The notes: a model not told the origin generated them from the sequence alone. A stretch of DNA of 64,000 nucleotides from Actinomadura rudentiformis (GCF_008923185.1 NZ_WBMT01000006.1:248001-312000), one strand, 5' to 3'. Shown: positions 16,881 through 25,710, counted from the first letter of the stretch. A program made the numbers and translations.

Positions 16881-17801
16881 TCAGATGCGGGCGACGAGAG
16901 CGCGGACTTCGGCGCCGATGCGGGCGATGCCTTCGGCGGGCCTGCGGGCGAACGACCCCCAGCCAAGGAAGCCGTGGTCGAGACCGGTGCCGGTGAGGAG
17001 GGTGACGTCGACGCCCGCGCCGGCGAGCCGCGCGGCGTACTGCTCGGCCTGGGGGCGCAGCCGGTCGTGTTCGGCGGTGGCGACGATGCTCGGCGGCATC
17101 CCAGTCAGGTCGGGGGCGAGCAGCGGTGACACGTCGGGGAGGGTGCGGTCGGCGTCGCGCAGGTACAGCTCCAGGATCCGGTCGATGCCCGACCGGGGGA
17201 ACCGCAGCCCGTCGGGATCGGGCAGGTCGGGCGGTACGTCGCGCAGGTCGACGGCCGGATAGACCAGGAGCTGCAGGGCGGGCCGCAGGTCTGTGCCGCG
17301 CAGGCGCCAGGCGGCCGCGGCGGCGATCTGGCCGCCCGCGCTGTCGCCGGCGATGCCGAGGCGCGCGGGATCCAGGCCGTGGGCGGGAGCGTTGGCGGCG
17401 GTCCAGCGTACGGCTGCGACGGCGTCGTCCACCGGGGCGGGGAAGGGGTGCTCGGGTGGGCGCCGGTAGTCCACGGAGAGCAGGGCGACGTCGCAGGCGA
17501 GGGTGAGGGCGCGGGCGACGGGGTCGTAGGACTCCACGTCGCCGAGGACCCAGCCGCCGCCGTGGAAGTACACCAGGCAGGGGGAGAGGCCGTCGCGGGC
17601 GGGACGGTAGAGGCGGGCGTGCAGCGCCCCGGCGGGTCCGTCGACGGTGATGTCCTTGACGAGGCCGACCGCGGGGCGGGGGAGGGCGGCGAGATCGGCG
17701 GCGTGTTCCCGGCGGAGCCCGGCAAGGGACATGCGGTCGGCAGGTGGCCCGGTCGCCAGGCGCTGCCGCAGGTAGGCCAGGTAGTCAGGGTCGCGGCCCA
17801 T
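16881..17801 (-). CDS. HSL-family alpha/beta hydrolase (esterase)
   Basis: The 306-residue enzyme is of the hormone-sensitive-lipase type: oxyanion motif YFHGGGWVLG near residue 78, nucleophile elbow GIAGDSAGGQIA, Asp in EHDRLRPQ and His in GLDHGFLGW. It should hydrolyse short acyl esters in the cytosol. GGGAGAG lies just before the ATG at 17801. A copy of the CCTTACATTGTCAAG element lies 33 bases upstream, a candidate operator. Confidence 0.9.
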   Translation of the reverse strand: MGRDPDYLAYLRQRLATGPPADRMSLAGLRREHAADLAALPRPAVGLVKDITVDGPAGALHARLYRPARDGLSPCLVYFHGGGWVLGDVESYDPVARALTLACDVALLSVDYRRPPEHPFPAPVDDAVAAVRWTAANAPAHGLDPARLGIAGDSAGGQIAAAAAWRLRGTDLRPALQLLVYPAVDLRDVPPDLPDPDGLRFPRSGIDRILELYLRDADRTLPDVSPLLAPDLTGMPPSIVATAEHDRLRPQAEQYAARLAGAGVDVTLLTGTGLDHGFLGWGSFARRPAEGIARIGAEVRALVARI

Positions 17802-17833
17802 CGCTCTCCCGGAAGTTCGTCCGCCAGATCAAA

Positions 17834-17848
17834 CCTTACATTGTCAAG
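17834..17848. promoter_or_regulatory. Recurrent motif CCTTACATTGTCAAG upstream of the esterase
   Basis: On the minus strand this reads CTTGACAATGTAAGG, starting with a perfect TTGACA. It lies 33 bases before the esterase start codon. It matches the elements at 7304-7319 and 8403-8418, so it may be a shared operator overlapping a -35 box. Confidence 0.45.
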
Positions 17849-17886
17849 CAGGCGGGTTGGTGCAAGCCAAGAACTTAGGACGTCAT

Positions 17887-18096
17887 TCAAAAAGCACTGC
17901 GAGCAGCACCACGCAGTGCGTGGTTGCCGTCGCAGAACGGTTTGAGGGCGGACAGGCCGCACCGGCAGAGCGCGATGGTCTCCCGTCCGGGGTCGATCTC
18001 CTTGCGGTCTCTGTCCTGGAGCTTGTAGGCGCCCCGCACGATGGCCGGTCCGTTCTCGTAGACGGTGATCTCGACCGGTGGCTGCTCGTCCGACAT
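17887..18096 (-). CDS. CDGSH iron-sulfur protein
   Basis: The 69-residue protein contains the complete CDGSH-type 2Fe-2S motif LCRCGLSALKPFCDGNH, with three cysteines and one histidine ligand in the usual spacing. The N-terminal half is a short beta-rich segment (ITVYENGPAIVRGAYKL). Such proteins carry electrons or clusters. It follows the diiron-enzyme gene by 17 bases on the same strand, so it may supply electrons to that enzyme; that role is inferred. Confidence 0.92.
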   Translation of the reverse strand: MSDEQPPVEITVYENGPAIVRGAYKLQDRDRKEIDPGRETIALCRCGLSALKPFCDGNHALRGAARSAF

Positions 18097-18113
18097 GAAC
18101 TGCTCCTGCTCTC

Positions 18114-19127
18114 TCAGACCGCGGCGAGCTCGCGCAGTGACGTGACGTCCGCCGCCCACGCCTCGACGACCGTGCCGGCGAACAGGCCCCGGATGTTGAG
18201 CGTGGCCAGTGCGCCGATGACGACGCGGTCCCATTCGGCCGGGTAGTCGGCCACGAACGTGCCGCACATGTCGTGGGCGGCCAGCTGCTCGTGCACGGCG
18301 TCGGCGAGGACGTGCTCGTCGTAGAACCAGCGCGCCTTCTTCGACGCGCCGACCCGGGCCAGGCCTTCGCTGAAGCGGCGGTTGATGAACGACGAGCCGA
18401 TCTCGGTCGCTGCGAGGTTGCCGAGAATCCCCCCGCGCCAGCGGTGGTGCAGGCCGAACATCGACCTGAGGGTGTGGATGCTGAGCGCGACGGCCGGGAT
18501 CTGGTCGATGTACGCCCCGTACCCGGGGTCGAGGTCCAGTTCGGACATCAGGATCGCGTACAGCTCGGCGTGGCTGCGGCCTGGCATTCCGCCGCCGTAC
18601 TCGTCGGCCTGGATCTCGATCAGCGCGCTCTTGGCGCGGCCGGTCACCCGCGGGATGGCCCAGGTGTGGGCGTCGGCTTCGTGCAGGCCGTCGATCGACC
18701 GGTGGATCACCAGTTCCTTGAACTGGTCGAGGGTCGCGTTCTGGTGCATGAACTTCAGCAGTCCAGCCGGGGTCGCGGGGCCGCAGATGTCCATCAGGAA
18801 CGCCGGCACCCGCTCGGGAGTCAGGTTCTCGGGCAGCCGCACCTCGGCGAGGACGTCCCGCTCGAACACGGCCTCCAGGGCGCCGCGCACGGCCAGCAGC
18901 GACGGCTGCCACTCCCACCGTTCGTCGACGCCGTGGAAGCCGTCGTAGGTGAGCCCATAGCAGGTCCACAGGCTGATCTGGACGTCCTCATCGGACCTGG
19001 CGTCGGCAGTGGTCTCCGGGAGCGCGTCGGCCAGCTCGGTGAGCTGGGGCGGCACCGGTCCGGGTTCGCCGAGCAGGCAGGCGAACAGCGCGGTGCTGAC
19101 GGGTCCTCGGGGAGCGGGCAGCCGCAT
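18114..19127 (-). CDS. Haem-oxygenase-like diiron (iron-containing redox) enzyme
   Basis: The 337-residue protein matches the family annotated as iron-containing redox enzyme, with a haem-oxygenase-like helical bundle that binds two irons. Candidate ligand segments are DVLAEVRLPENLTPERV, LHEADAHTWA, EIQADEYGGG and RSHAELY, rich in Glu/Asp/His. The start at 19127 has GGAGAA about 5 bases upstream. An in-frame ATG at 19229 follows a CATATT box by 7 bases and could give a leaderless 371-residue form. The CDGSH gene lies directly downstream. Members of this fold perform unusual oxidations such as decarboxylation or N-oxygenation; the substrate is unknown. Confidence 0.78.
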   Translation of the reverse strand: MRLPAPRGPVSTALFACLLGEPGPVPPQLTELADALPETTADARSDEDVQISLWTCYGLTYDGFHGVDERWEWQPSLLAVRGALEAVFERDVLAEVRLPENLTPERVPAFLMDICGPATPAGLLKFMHQNATLDQFKELVIHRSIDGLHEADAHTWAIPRVTGRAKSALIEIQADEYGGGMPGRSHAELYAILMSELDLDPGYGAYIDQIPAVALSIHTLRSMFGLHHRWRGGILGNLAATEIGSSFINRRFSEGLARVGASKKARWFYDEHVLADAVHEQLAAHDMCGTFVADYPAEWDRVVIGALATLNIRGLFAGTVVEAWAADVTSLRELAAV

Positions 19128-19291
19128 GGCGTTCTCCGATCTGATGGGTCGGCGCGGTGGCGCAGACCGGCGCGGCGTGTCGTCGCGGATGACCTCGCGT
19201 GCCGCGTGACGTTCAGCCTCGATCGTCATGAGGTTCAATATGCCAACCGTGCTTGACATGTGGCTGGCCGAACGCTGACGGGTGGCACCGG

Positions 19292-19984
19292 TCAGCGGAC
19301 GTTCGGCTTCCCGGGTGGAGGGCCATCTGCATCGCCCAGGCCTGAGTCGCGGAGAGTGATGTTGAGGCGGCCACCGTCCAGGCCGATGCCGCGCGGTCCG
19401 GTGCCGGGGAGGATCTTGGTGACGCCGTGGTAGGCCAGGCGGGAGGGCCCGCCGAACACCAGCAGGTCGCCTGACTCCAGTTCCAGGTCGGTCCAGGGGC
19501 GTCCGCGGTTCTCGGTGTTGCCCAAACGGAAGACGCCGGTGTCACCGAGGCTGAACGACACGACCGGCGCGGGGCTGCGTTCGTCGCGGTCTTGGTGCAG
19601 GCCCATCTTGGCCGCGGCGTCGTAGAAGTTCACCAAGGCGACATCGGGCCGGTAGCCGCCGTCGTCGCCGTAGGCGTCGGCGACGGCGGCGTCGGCGACG
19701 GCGCGTCTGCCCAGGTCAGCAAGCCAGCGGGGGAAGGGTTTGACCGCCTGGCCGTCGACGTGGCGGACGTAGCGGTAGGGCTCCCAGTGCCAGCCCAGGC
19801 AGACGGTCTGCACGGACATGACGCCGCCGCCGGGCAGCCGGGTGTGGCGCATGCCCGCCGGTGGCCGCGCCCACGCGCGGCACGCCTCGACGAGGAGCCG
19901 TTGCGCGGCGATGTCGAGCCAGCCGGGGACGTGCACGGCGCCGGGCGCGGGTTCGGACCGTGGCCGGGGGATGAGCGCCGTCAT
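19292..19984 (-). CDS. AlkB-like 2-oxoglutarate/Fe(II) dioxygenase
   Basis: The 230-residue enzyme shows the AlkB layout: a nucleotide-lid region, iron ligands His130 and Asp132 in GLHQDRDE, a later His in AYHGV, and the 2-oxoglutarate arginines in RLNITLR. AlkB proteins remove alkyl groups from DNA or RNA bases by oxidation. It stands alone on the minus strand. An Ada-like protein encoded at 58 kb suggests that alkylation repair is represented twice in this window. Confidence 0.88.
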   Translation of the reverse strand: MTALIPRPRSEPAPGAVHVPGWLDIAAQRLLVEACRAWARPPAGMRHTRLPGGGVMSVQTVCLGWHWEPYRYVRHVDGQAVKPFPRWLADLGRRAVADAAVADAYGDDGGYRPDVALVNFYDAAAKMGLHQDRDERSPAPVVSFSLGDTGVFRLGNTENRGRPWTDLELESGDLLVFGGPSRLAYHGVTKILPGTGPRGIGLDGGRLNITLRDSGLGDADGPPPGKPNVR

Positions 19985-20059
19985 GGCCTCACCGTACGGC
20001 CGCTAGGTCAGGGCGGGGGGACGAGGTGCGCCTGCGCGGGAGAGGGGCGCGGGTGCGTC

Positions 20060-20099
20060 GTCTACGCCTGAGCAGTGAGGTCTACGCCTGAGCCGTGAG
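20060..20099. repeat. 20-base tandem duplication over the end of the quinone-reductase gene
   Basis: GTCTACGCCTGAGCAGTGAG (20060-20079) is followed by a copy differing at one base (20080-20099). The second copy contains the last codons and TAG stop of the minus-strand gene, so the first is a non-coding duplicate of the gene's 3' end. Confidence 0.9.
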
Positions 20100-21026
20100 G
20101 ACGAGCCGTCCGCGCAGCCCGCCTTCGTCGAGTTTGCGGTGGGCGAGCGCGGCCTCCTTCAGAGGAAGGGTGTCCGCGACGCGGAGTGTGAGGTGGCCGC
20201 CGGCGGCGAGCGCGGACAGTTCGGCCAGCTGCGCGCCGTCGGCGGTGATCCATACGTTGGAGACGCGGGTGCCGCGCAGGGGGACGGGTGCGGCTCCCGC
20301 GACGACTGCGACGAACGCGCCGCGGTTGCGGACGGCTTCCAGCGCGCGGGGGCCGATGACGGCGGCGTCCACTGCTGCGTCGACGCCACCGGCGACGACG
20401 GCGCGCACCTCGGCGGGCAGGTCGGCGGCGGTACGGGGAACGAACCATTCGGCGCCCAGGTCGCGGACGAGGCGTTCGTCGCCGGGTCCCGCGACCGCCA
20501 CGACGCGCAGACCGCGGTGGGCGGCCAGTTCGACGGTGAAGCCGCCGACGGCACCGGCGGCGCCGGTGACGAGCAGCGTCGCGCCGCGGGGGAGATCCAG
20601 CAGGTCGAGTGCCTGGGCGGCGGTGAGGCCGTTGAGCGGCAGCGTCGCCGCGTGGGTGGCGGGGATGCCGGCGGGGGCGGGTGCGACGGCGTCGGCGTCC
20701 AGCACCACGTAGTCGGCGTGGGTGCCGAGGGGGACGTCGAGCCGGTCCGACAGGCCGATCACGGCGTCGCCGGTGGTGAAGGTGGTGACGCCGGGTCCGG
20801 TGGCGTCGATGGTCCCGGCGGCGTCCCAGCCGATCCCGATGGTGTCGCGGGGCGCCATCAGGCCGCTTTCGGCGAGGAGACCGGCGCGGGTGGCGGCGTC
20901 GACGGGGTTGACGGTTGCGGCCTGGACGCGGATGCGGACCTGTCCCGGCCCGGGGGTGGGCACGGGCACATCGATGATCTCCAGAACGTCAGGTCCGCCG
21001 AAGGCCCGGGCAACGACTGCGCGCAT
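20082..21026 (-). CDS. NADP-dependent quinone oxidoreductase (MDR superfamily)
   Basis: The 314-residue protein is a zinc-free medium-chain reductase: N-terminal GroES-like domain (VPVPTPGPGQVRIRVQAATV, NPVDAATR) and a Rossmann domain with LLVTGAAGAVGGF near residue 150. Zinc-ligand cysteines are absent, as in quinone reductases. It diverges from an HxlR-type regulator that probably controls it, a pairing common in actinomycetes. The last residues lie in a 20-base duplicated segment. Confidence 0.9.
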   Translation of the reverse strand: MRAVVARAFGGPDVLEIIDVPVPTPGPGQVRIRVQAATVNPVDAATRAGLLAESGLMAPRDTIGIGWDAAGTIDATGPGVTTFTTGDAVIGLSDRLDVPLGTHADYVVLDADAVAPAPAGIPATHAATLPLNGLTAAQALDLLDLPRGATLLVTGAAGAVGGFTVELAAHRGLRVVAVAGPGDERLVRDLGAEWFVPRTAADLPAEVRAVVAGGVDAAVDAAVIGPRALEAVRNRGAFVAVVAGAAPVPLRGTRVSNVWITADGAQLAELSALAAGGHLTLRVADTLPLKEAALAHRKLDEGGLRGRLVLTAQA

Positions 21027-21060
21027 GGTCCATCTCCAAAATGTCGGTCAGTGGATTCGC

Positions 21061-21110
21061 CACAAACCTACGGAGAGGTACTCTCTCTCAGGTAGTAGGC
21101 ACCTGGCAGT
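21061..21110. promoter_or_regulatory. Divergent promoter/operator region of quinone reductase and HxlR
   Basis: The segment contains CCTAC (21067-21071) facing GTAGG (21093-21097), with AGGTACT and AGGTAGTAGG between, all variants of an AGGTA half-site in both orientations. It lies between the divergent genes where an HxlR-type dimer would bind. No better promoter hexamers can be assigned. Confidence 0.4.
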
Positions 21111-21134
21111 GCGTATCGGATGTGGAGGAGAGCG

Positions 21135-21536
21135 ATGGCGACGCGAACTGCGGCGCAGCGGCGCGCGGAGGCGGCGGCCGCCTATGACGCCTACATCGCC
21201 GAGTGCCCGACGCGGCAGTTGCTGGACCGCATCAGCGACAAGTGGGTGAGCCTGGTGGTGAACGCGCTGGCCGGCGGGCCGCTGCGGTACGGCGAGCTGG
21301 CGCGCGTGGTCGCCAGCATCAGCCAGAAGATGCTGACGCAGACGCTCCGCAACCTGGAGCGCGACGGCCTGGTGTCGCGCACGGTCACGCCGTCGGTGCC
21401 GGTGCGGGTGGACTACGAGCTGACTCCGCTGGGCGTCGGCCTGCTGCCGGTGATGCAGGCGCTGAAGACCTGGGCCGAGGCGAACATGGACGACGTCCTG
21501 GCGGCCCGCGCCACCTACGACTCCGGCATCAATTGA
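21135..21536 (+). CDS. HxlR-family transcriptional regulator
   Basis: The 133-residue winged-helix protein has the HxlR hallmarks ECPTRQLLDRISDKW (family Cys at the start of the domain), LRYGELARVVASISQKMLTQ and LERDGLVSRTVTPSVPVRVD. HxlR proteins typically sense reactive electrophiles or quinones through that cysteine and control a neighbouring reductase. GGAGGAGAGCG precedes the ATG at 21135. It diverges from the quinone oxidoreductase gene. Confidence 0.92.
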   Translation: MATRTAAQRRAEAAAAYDAYIAECPTRQLLDRISDKWVSLVVNALAGGPLRYGELARVVASISQKMLTQTLRNLERDGLVSRTVTPSVPVRVDYELTPLGVGLLPVMQALKTWAEANMDDVLAARATYDSGIN

Positions 21537-21593
21537 AAGACCCGCCGCCCGCGGCGGTTCGCGCACGGGGAGCAGGTCCTTTTCGGGCGATGG

Positions 21594-22160
21594 TCACCGG
21601 GTGGTGGATTCCCAGGTGGGGGCGTCGATGCGGTAGAGGACGTGGCGTTGCAGGCGGTGGCCGCGGGGGAGTACGGGGTGGTCGAAGTCGCCGTCGGGGT
21701 CGCGGGTCATGCCGATGCGGCGCATGACGGCCTGGGAGCGGTGGTTGGTGGTCGTGGTGAACGAGACGATCTCTTTGAGGCCGGCGTCCTGGAACCCGTA
21801 CGCCAGGGCGCGACGGGCGGCCTCGGTGGCGTAACCGTGGCCTTGGGCGGTGGCCGCCAGCCGCCATCCGATCTCCACGCCGGGCAGGAAGGGCGCGTCG
21901 AAAGCGGGGACCGACAGGCCGGTGAAGCCGATGAACGTTCCAGTGCGGGTGATTTCAAGGGCCCACAGGCCAAAGCCGTGGCGTTCGAAGCCGGCGGTGA
22001 TGTGGTCGATGACGGCGTCGCTTTGGGCGTGGGTGAGCGGGGCGGGGAAGTGTTCCATGACGACGGGGTCGGCGTTCATGTGGGCGAACGGTGCGCGGTC
22101 GGTGTCGCGCCAGCCTCGCAGGGTGAGCCGTTCGGTGGTGAGGACGGGTGCCGCGGTCAT
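21594..22160 (-). CDS. GNAT-family N-acetyltransferase (RimJ/RimL type)
   Basis: The 188-residue protein matches the RimJ/RimL acetyltransferase subgroup: LTTERLTLRGWRDTDRAPFA at the N-terminus, GVEIGWRLAATAQGHGYATEA with the acetyl-CoA pyrophosphate loop, and NHRSQAVMRRIGM. The acceptor is unknown. It is convergent with the HxlR gene and followed across the intergenic by a tRNA gene on the other strand. Confidence 0.9.
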   Translation of the reverse strand: MTAAPVLTTERLTLRGWRDTDRAPFAHMNADPVVMEHFPAPLTHAQSDAVIDHITAGFERHGFGLWALEITRTGTFIGFTGLSVPAFDAPFLPGVEIGWRLAATAQGHGYATEAARRALAYGFQDAGLKEIVSFTTTTNHRSQAVMRRIGMTRDPDGDFDHPVLPRGHRLQRHVLYRIDAPTWESTTR

Positions 22161-22250
22161 TCCGGCGACTCTACAACGCGGGAAAATCCGTTGAAACCGG
22201 TGCGGTGCGGCGGTCACTCTGATGGTCGAGGAACGGCGGCTTTTGCCTTT

Positions 22251-22323
22251 CTCCCCGTAGCTCAGAGGACAGAGCTCCGGTCTCCGAAGCCGGGTGCCGC
22301 AGGTTCGATTCCTGCCGGGGAGG
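22251..22323 (+). tRNA. tRNA-Arg (anticodon CCG)
   Basis: The 73-base sequence folds as a cloverleaf: acceptor arms CTCCCCG/CGGGGAG pair perfectly, the anticodon stem CCGGT/GCCGG encloses the loop CTCCGAA with CCG at positions 34-36, and the T-arm GCAGG-TTCGATT-CCTGC is canonical. The discriminator is G and CCA is not encoded. It reads the CGG arginine codon, which is frequent in this GC-rich sequence. Confidence 0.95.
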
Positions 22324-22329
22324 CAGTGG

Positions 22330-23223
22330 TCAGGGGACGGTGAGCAGCGCGATGGCGGCGCCGGCGCCGCACAGGCCGAGGGCCTGCTTGCGGGTGACCC
22401 GTTCCCGCAGGAAGACCAGCGCGAGCACGACCGGGATGACGGGGTAGAGCGCGGCGAGCACGGACGCGACGGCGAGCAGTTCGCGGTGCGCGGCGATCCA
22501 GAACAGTGCGATCGCGGAGCTGCCGACGGTGCCGACGGCCAGCGCCGGCAGTGCGTGCCGGGCGGGGATGCGCAGGGGAACGCCGGCGGCGGCGAGCACC
22601 CACGGGAGGGTGACCGCGACGGACGCGATGCGGCTGGCGGCGATGGGCCACAGCCCGGCGTCCAGGGGGACGGGTTTGAGGGCGAGGAACTGGACAGCGA
22701 AGCCCGTTCCGGCCAGCAGCGCGTCGCCGACGCCAGGTGCGAGCCAGCGGCGGCCAGTTGTGTGCGCGGCCGTGTGCGCGGCGGGGGTGGCGGGGGTGGC
22801 GGGGGTGGCGGGGCCGGTGGCGGCCAGCCAGATGGCGGGGATCGTGATGGCGATCCCGGCGAAGCCGAGGAGGGAGGGCCGGTCGCCGAGCACGGCGAGG
22901 CCGACCAGCACCGGGATCGCGACCGCGCCGACGTCGCTGAGCGGCACCACCACCGACAGGGAGCCGCGGCCCATCGCGCGGTAGAGGAACGCCACGCCGA
23001 TGCCCGACCCGGCGCCCGACAGCGCACCCCAGGCGAGGTCGGCCGGGCTGGGCGTGCCGAACGTCCACACGAACGCGGCGGCGACCGCGATCACGGTGCC
23101 GCCGAGCTGGGTGTAGAGCGCGACCGTCACGCCGGGGACGCGGCGTGCGAGCAGCCCCGCTGCGAAGTGGGTGATTCCGAACCCGGCGGCGGCCGCCAGC
23201 GCCAGCAGTTCTCCCGGCATCAT
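22330..23223 (-). CDS. EamA-family (DMT) transporter
   Basis: The 297-residue protein has ten hydrophobic segments in two EamA repeats, with FLYRAMGRGSLSVVVPLSDV in the first and SVLAALYPVIPVVLALVFLRERVT in the second. EamA permeases export small metabolites; the substrate is unknown. The linker between halves contains ATPATPATP, encoded by a 9-base microrepeat (GCGGGGGTG) near 22780-22815. Two ATGs stand in tandem (23223 and 23220). Its stop lies only 7 bases from the tRNA gene, on the opposite strand. Confidence 0.88.
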   Translation of the reverse strand: MMPGELLALAAAAGFGITHFAAGLLARRVPGVTVALYTQLGGTVIAVAAAFVWTFGTPSPADLAWGALSGAGSGIGVAFLYRAMGRGSLSVVVPLSDVGAVAIPVLVGLAVLGDRPSLLGFAGIAITIPAIWLAATGPATPATPATPAAHTAAHTTGRRWLAPGVGDALLAGTGFAVQFLALKPVPLDAGLWPIAASRIASVAVTLPWVLAAAGVPLRIPARHALPALAVGTVGSSAIALFWIAAHRELLAVASVLAALYPVIPVVLALVFLRERVTRKQALGLCGAGAAIALLTVP

Positions 23224-23392
23224 CGTGTTCCTCGCATGTTCCTTTGCATAACCGTCGCCACAGCGGTAAACGTGCGTGGCGCGGAGACCGGTCCGTTCCG
23301 CGTGCTCGCGCGGGCGCATGTTTGCCGGTGGGGGGCCGGGTAGGGCGCTGGGTGACTCCCGTGACATCCGGTACCTGTAGGAGGAGCGAACG

Positions 23393-25180
23393 ATGACACA
23401 GGTCTCCGACTACGTCCTTTCCCGGCTGCGGGAGTGGGGCGTGCACCGGGTGTACGGCTATCCAGGGGACGGCATCAACGGTTTCCTCGGCGCGTTCGAG
23501 CGTGCCAAGAACGACCCGGAGTTCCTGCAGCCGCGGCATGAGGAGATGGCGGCGTTCATGGCGTGCGGTCACGCCAAGTTCACCGACGAGGTCGGGGTGT
23601 GCATGGCCACGTCCGGGCCGGGTGCGATCCATCTGCTGAACGGGCTGTACGACGCCAAGCTGGACCACGCGCCGGTCGTGGCGCTGGTGGGGCAGCAGCG
23701 GCGTACCTCGCTGGGCGCCGACTACCAGCAGGAAGTGGATCTGGCGACGTTGTTCAAGGACGTGTCGGAGTACGTGCAGGTGTGCATGACGGCGGCGCAG
23801 GCGCGGCACCTGGTGGACCAGGCGATGCGCACGGCCGCCGCCACCCGCGGCGTCGCGACTTTGATCTTCCCCGAGGACGTGCAGGAGGAGGACGCCGTGA
23901 CCACGCCGGGGCGGGCGCACGGCAGTGTGTTCTCCGGCGTCGGCTCCTACCGCGGGCAGGTGATCCCGCCGGTCCACGACGTGCGGCACGCCGCTGAGAT
24001 CCTCAACGACGGGGAGAGGGTCGCGATCCTGGCGGGGCAGGGCGCCCGCGGCGCGGCCGTCGAGCTGACCGAGGTCGCCGAGCTGCTGGGCGCCGGGGTC
24101 GCCAAGGCGCTGCTGGGCCGTGACGTGCTGCCCGACGACCTGCCGTTCGTCACCGGGCCGGTGGGCCTACTCGGATCCCGCGCCAGCGACGACATGATCA
24201 TGAAGTGTGACACGCTGCTGATGGTCGGCACCGGGTTCCCCTACGCCGAGTGGCTGCCCGAGGAGGGCAAGACACGGGTCGTGCAGATCGACCAGGACGC
24301 GCGCCGGATCGGCCGCCGCGTCCCGGTCGACGCGGGCCTGGCGGGGGACGCGCGGGAGGCGCTGCGGCTGCTGATCCCCTATCTGGAGCGCAAGGACGAC
24401 CGGACGTGGCGGCAGGGCATCGAGGCCGACGTGGGGGAGTGGTGGCGGATCATGGAACGCCAGGCCCGCCAGCGGTTCGACGCGATCAACCCGCAGCTGG
24501 TGGCGTGGGAGCTGAGCGACCGGCTGCCCGGCGGCGCGATCCTCACCGCCGACTCCGGGTCGGGCACCACCTGGTGGGCGCGGCAGCTCAAGCTGCGCGC
24601 GGGGATGCGCGCGTCGCTGTCGGGCACGCTGGCGACGATGGGGCCGGGTGTGCCGTACGCGATCGCGGCGCGGTTCGCCCATCCCGACCGGCCGGTGGTG
24701 GCGTTCGTCGGGGACGGCGCGTTCCAGATGAACGGCATGAACGAGATGATCACGGTGGCGCGGTACGCCGGCCGGCTGTCTGGCCCGCCGCTGGTGTTCT
24801 GCGTGCTGAACAACCAGGACCTGAACATGGTGTCCTGGGAGCAGCGCGCCATGGGCGGCGACCCGAAGTTCCCGGCGTCGCAGGACCTGCCCGACGTGCC
24901 GTACGCGGCGTACGCCGAGCTGCTGGGCCTGATCGGCATCCGCTGCACCGATCCTGACGACGTCGGTGCCGCCTGGGACCGGGCGCTGGGCGCCGGCAGG
25001 CCCGTCGTGCTGGAGTTCGTCGTCGACCCCAACGTGGCGCCGCTGCCCCCGCACATCATGTTCGACCAGGCCAAGCATGCCGTCAGGGCGTTGCGGCACG
25101 ACCCCGACCGGGTGGGGGTCGCCGCGGCGGCGTTCCGGCAGAAGCTCGCCGAGTTCTTCGAGATCCGCCGCCATGGCTGA
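23393..25180 (+). CDS. Thiamine-diphosphate enzyme of the pyruvate oxidase/acetolactate synthase family
   Basis: The 595-residue protein has the three ThDP-enzyme domains: PYR domain with VYGYPGDGINGFLGAF and the catalytic Glu in HEEMAAF, a central FAD-like domain, and the PP domain with VGDGAFQMNGMNE...NNQDLNMVSW. It most resembles the PoxB-type pyruvate oxidase group, which oxidatively decarboxylates pyruvate to acetate at the membrane, although it lacks an obvious C-terminal lipid-binding helix. TAGGAGGAGCG precedes the ATG. It lies before a small membrane protein and the gas-vesicle operon. Confidence 0.85.
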   Translation: MTQVSDYVLSRLREWGVHRVYGYPGDGINGFLGAFERAKNDPEFLQPRHEEMAAFMACGHAKFTDEVGVCMATSGPGAIHLLNGLYDAKLDHAPVVALVGQQRRTSLGADYQQEVDLATLFKDVSEYVQVCMTAAQARHLVDQAMRTAAATRGVATLIFPEDVQEEDAVTTPGRAHGSVFSGVGSYRGQVIPPVHDVRHAAEILNDGERVAILAGQGARGAAVELTEVAELLGAGVAKALLGRDVLPDDLPFVTGPVGLLGSRASDDMIMKCDTLLMVGTGFPYAEWLPEEGKTRVVQIDQDARRIGRRVPVDAGLAGDAREALRLLIPYLERKDDRTWRQGIEADVGEWWRIMERQARQRFDAINPQLVAWELSDRLPGGAILTADSGSGTTWWARQLKLRAGMRASLSGTLATMGPGVPYAIAARFAHPDRPVVAFVGDGAFQMNGMNEMITVARYAGRLSGPPLVFCVLNNQDLNMVSWEQRAMGGDPKFPASQDLPDVPYAAYAELLGLIGIRCTDPDDVGAAWDRALGAGRPVVLEFVVDPNVAPLPPHIMFDQAKHAVRALRHDPDRVGVAAAAFRQKLAEFFEIRRHG

Positions 25181-25248
25181 TCTTTGAGGGCCTCCGGTGA
25201 CCCCCGTTCCCCCTGAACCGATCGCTCGTCAAGGCAAGGAGAAGACAG

Positions 25249-25572
25249 ATGAAGACCCCGTCGGTCCCCGGCAAGGGAACCGAGCAGGTGACACAGCGCG
25301 CCGCCGGCGCCACGGACCGCGCGGCCGAGGCGGCCCGCGGCACCGCGGGATCGGCGTCGCAATCGGCGTCCGAGGGCGCCTCGAAGGGTGCCGGGCAGGT
25401 CCGGTCGGACGCCCGGGCGGTGGTGAAGGTGGCCGCCGTCCCGCAGAAGATGGCCAACCTCGCCCGGCTGCTGACGATGCACAAGCTGCTGCGGGCCGTA
25501 CCCGCCGCCGCGGCGGCCGCCGTCGCCACCGGCGCCGCGGTGTGGGCGGTGCGCCGCGCGCGCAAGCGCTGA
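25249..25572 (+). CDS. Small Ala/Gly-rich single-helix membrane protein
   Basis: I do not recognise this 107-residue protein. The first 60 residues are polar and low in complexity (Ala, Ser, Gly, Thr), then KVAAVPQKMANLARLL, one transmembrane segment around residues 82-100 (LLRAVPAAAAAAVATGAAVWAV) and an RRARKR end. AAGGAGAAG lies about 7 bases before the ATG. The position between the ThDP enzyme and the gas-vesicle operon suggests a stress-related membrane protein, but that is guesswork. Confidence 0.7.
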   Translation: MKTPSVPGKGTEQVTQRAAGATDRAAEAARGTAGSASQSASEGASKGAGQVRSDARAVVKVAAVPQKMANLARLLTMHKLLRAVPAAAAAAVATGAAVWAVRRARKR

Positions 25573-25614
25573 CCACCGAGCGCGGCTGACTACCGGACGT
25601 CATCGACTCGACAC

Positions 25615-25648
25615 CGAACGAACACACGGCAACGAACGAACACACGGC
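25615..25648. repeat. 16-base direct repeat before gvpA
   Basis: CGAACGAACACACGGC occurs at 25615-25630 and 25633-25648, separated by AA. It is a likely recent duplication in a non-coding stretch. Confidence 0.85.
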
Positions 25649-25670
25649 GAAATGACCGCGAATGACTGCG

Positions 25671-25710
25671 GAACGGCCGTGGGCCGGCGGTGGCCGGTTC
25701 ACGGCCGTTC
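25671..25710. terminator. Hairpin after the small membrane protein gene
   Basis: GAACGGCCGTG (25671-25681) pairs with CACGGCCGTTC (25700-25710) around an 18-base GC-rich loop. There is no T run, so termination is plausible but unproven. It separates the upstream gene from the gvp promoter. Confidence 0.5.
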
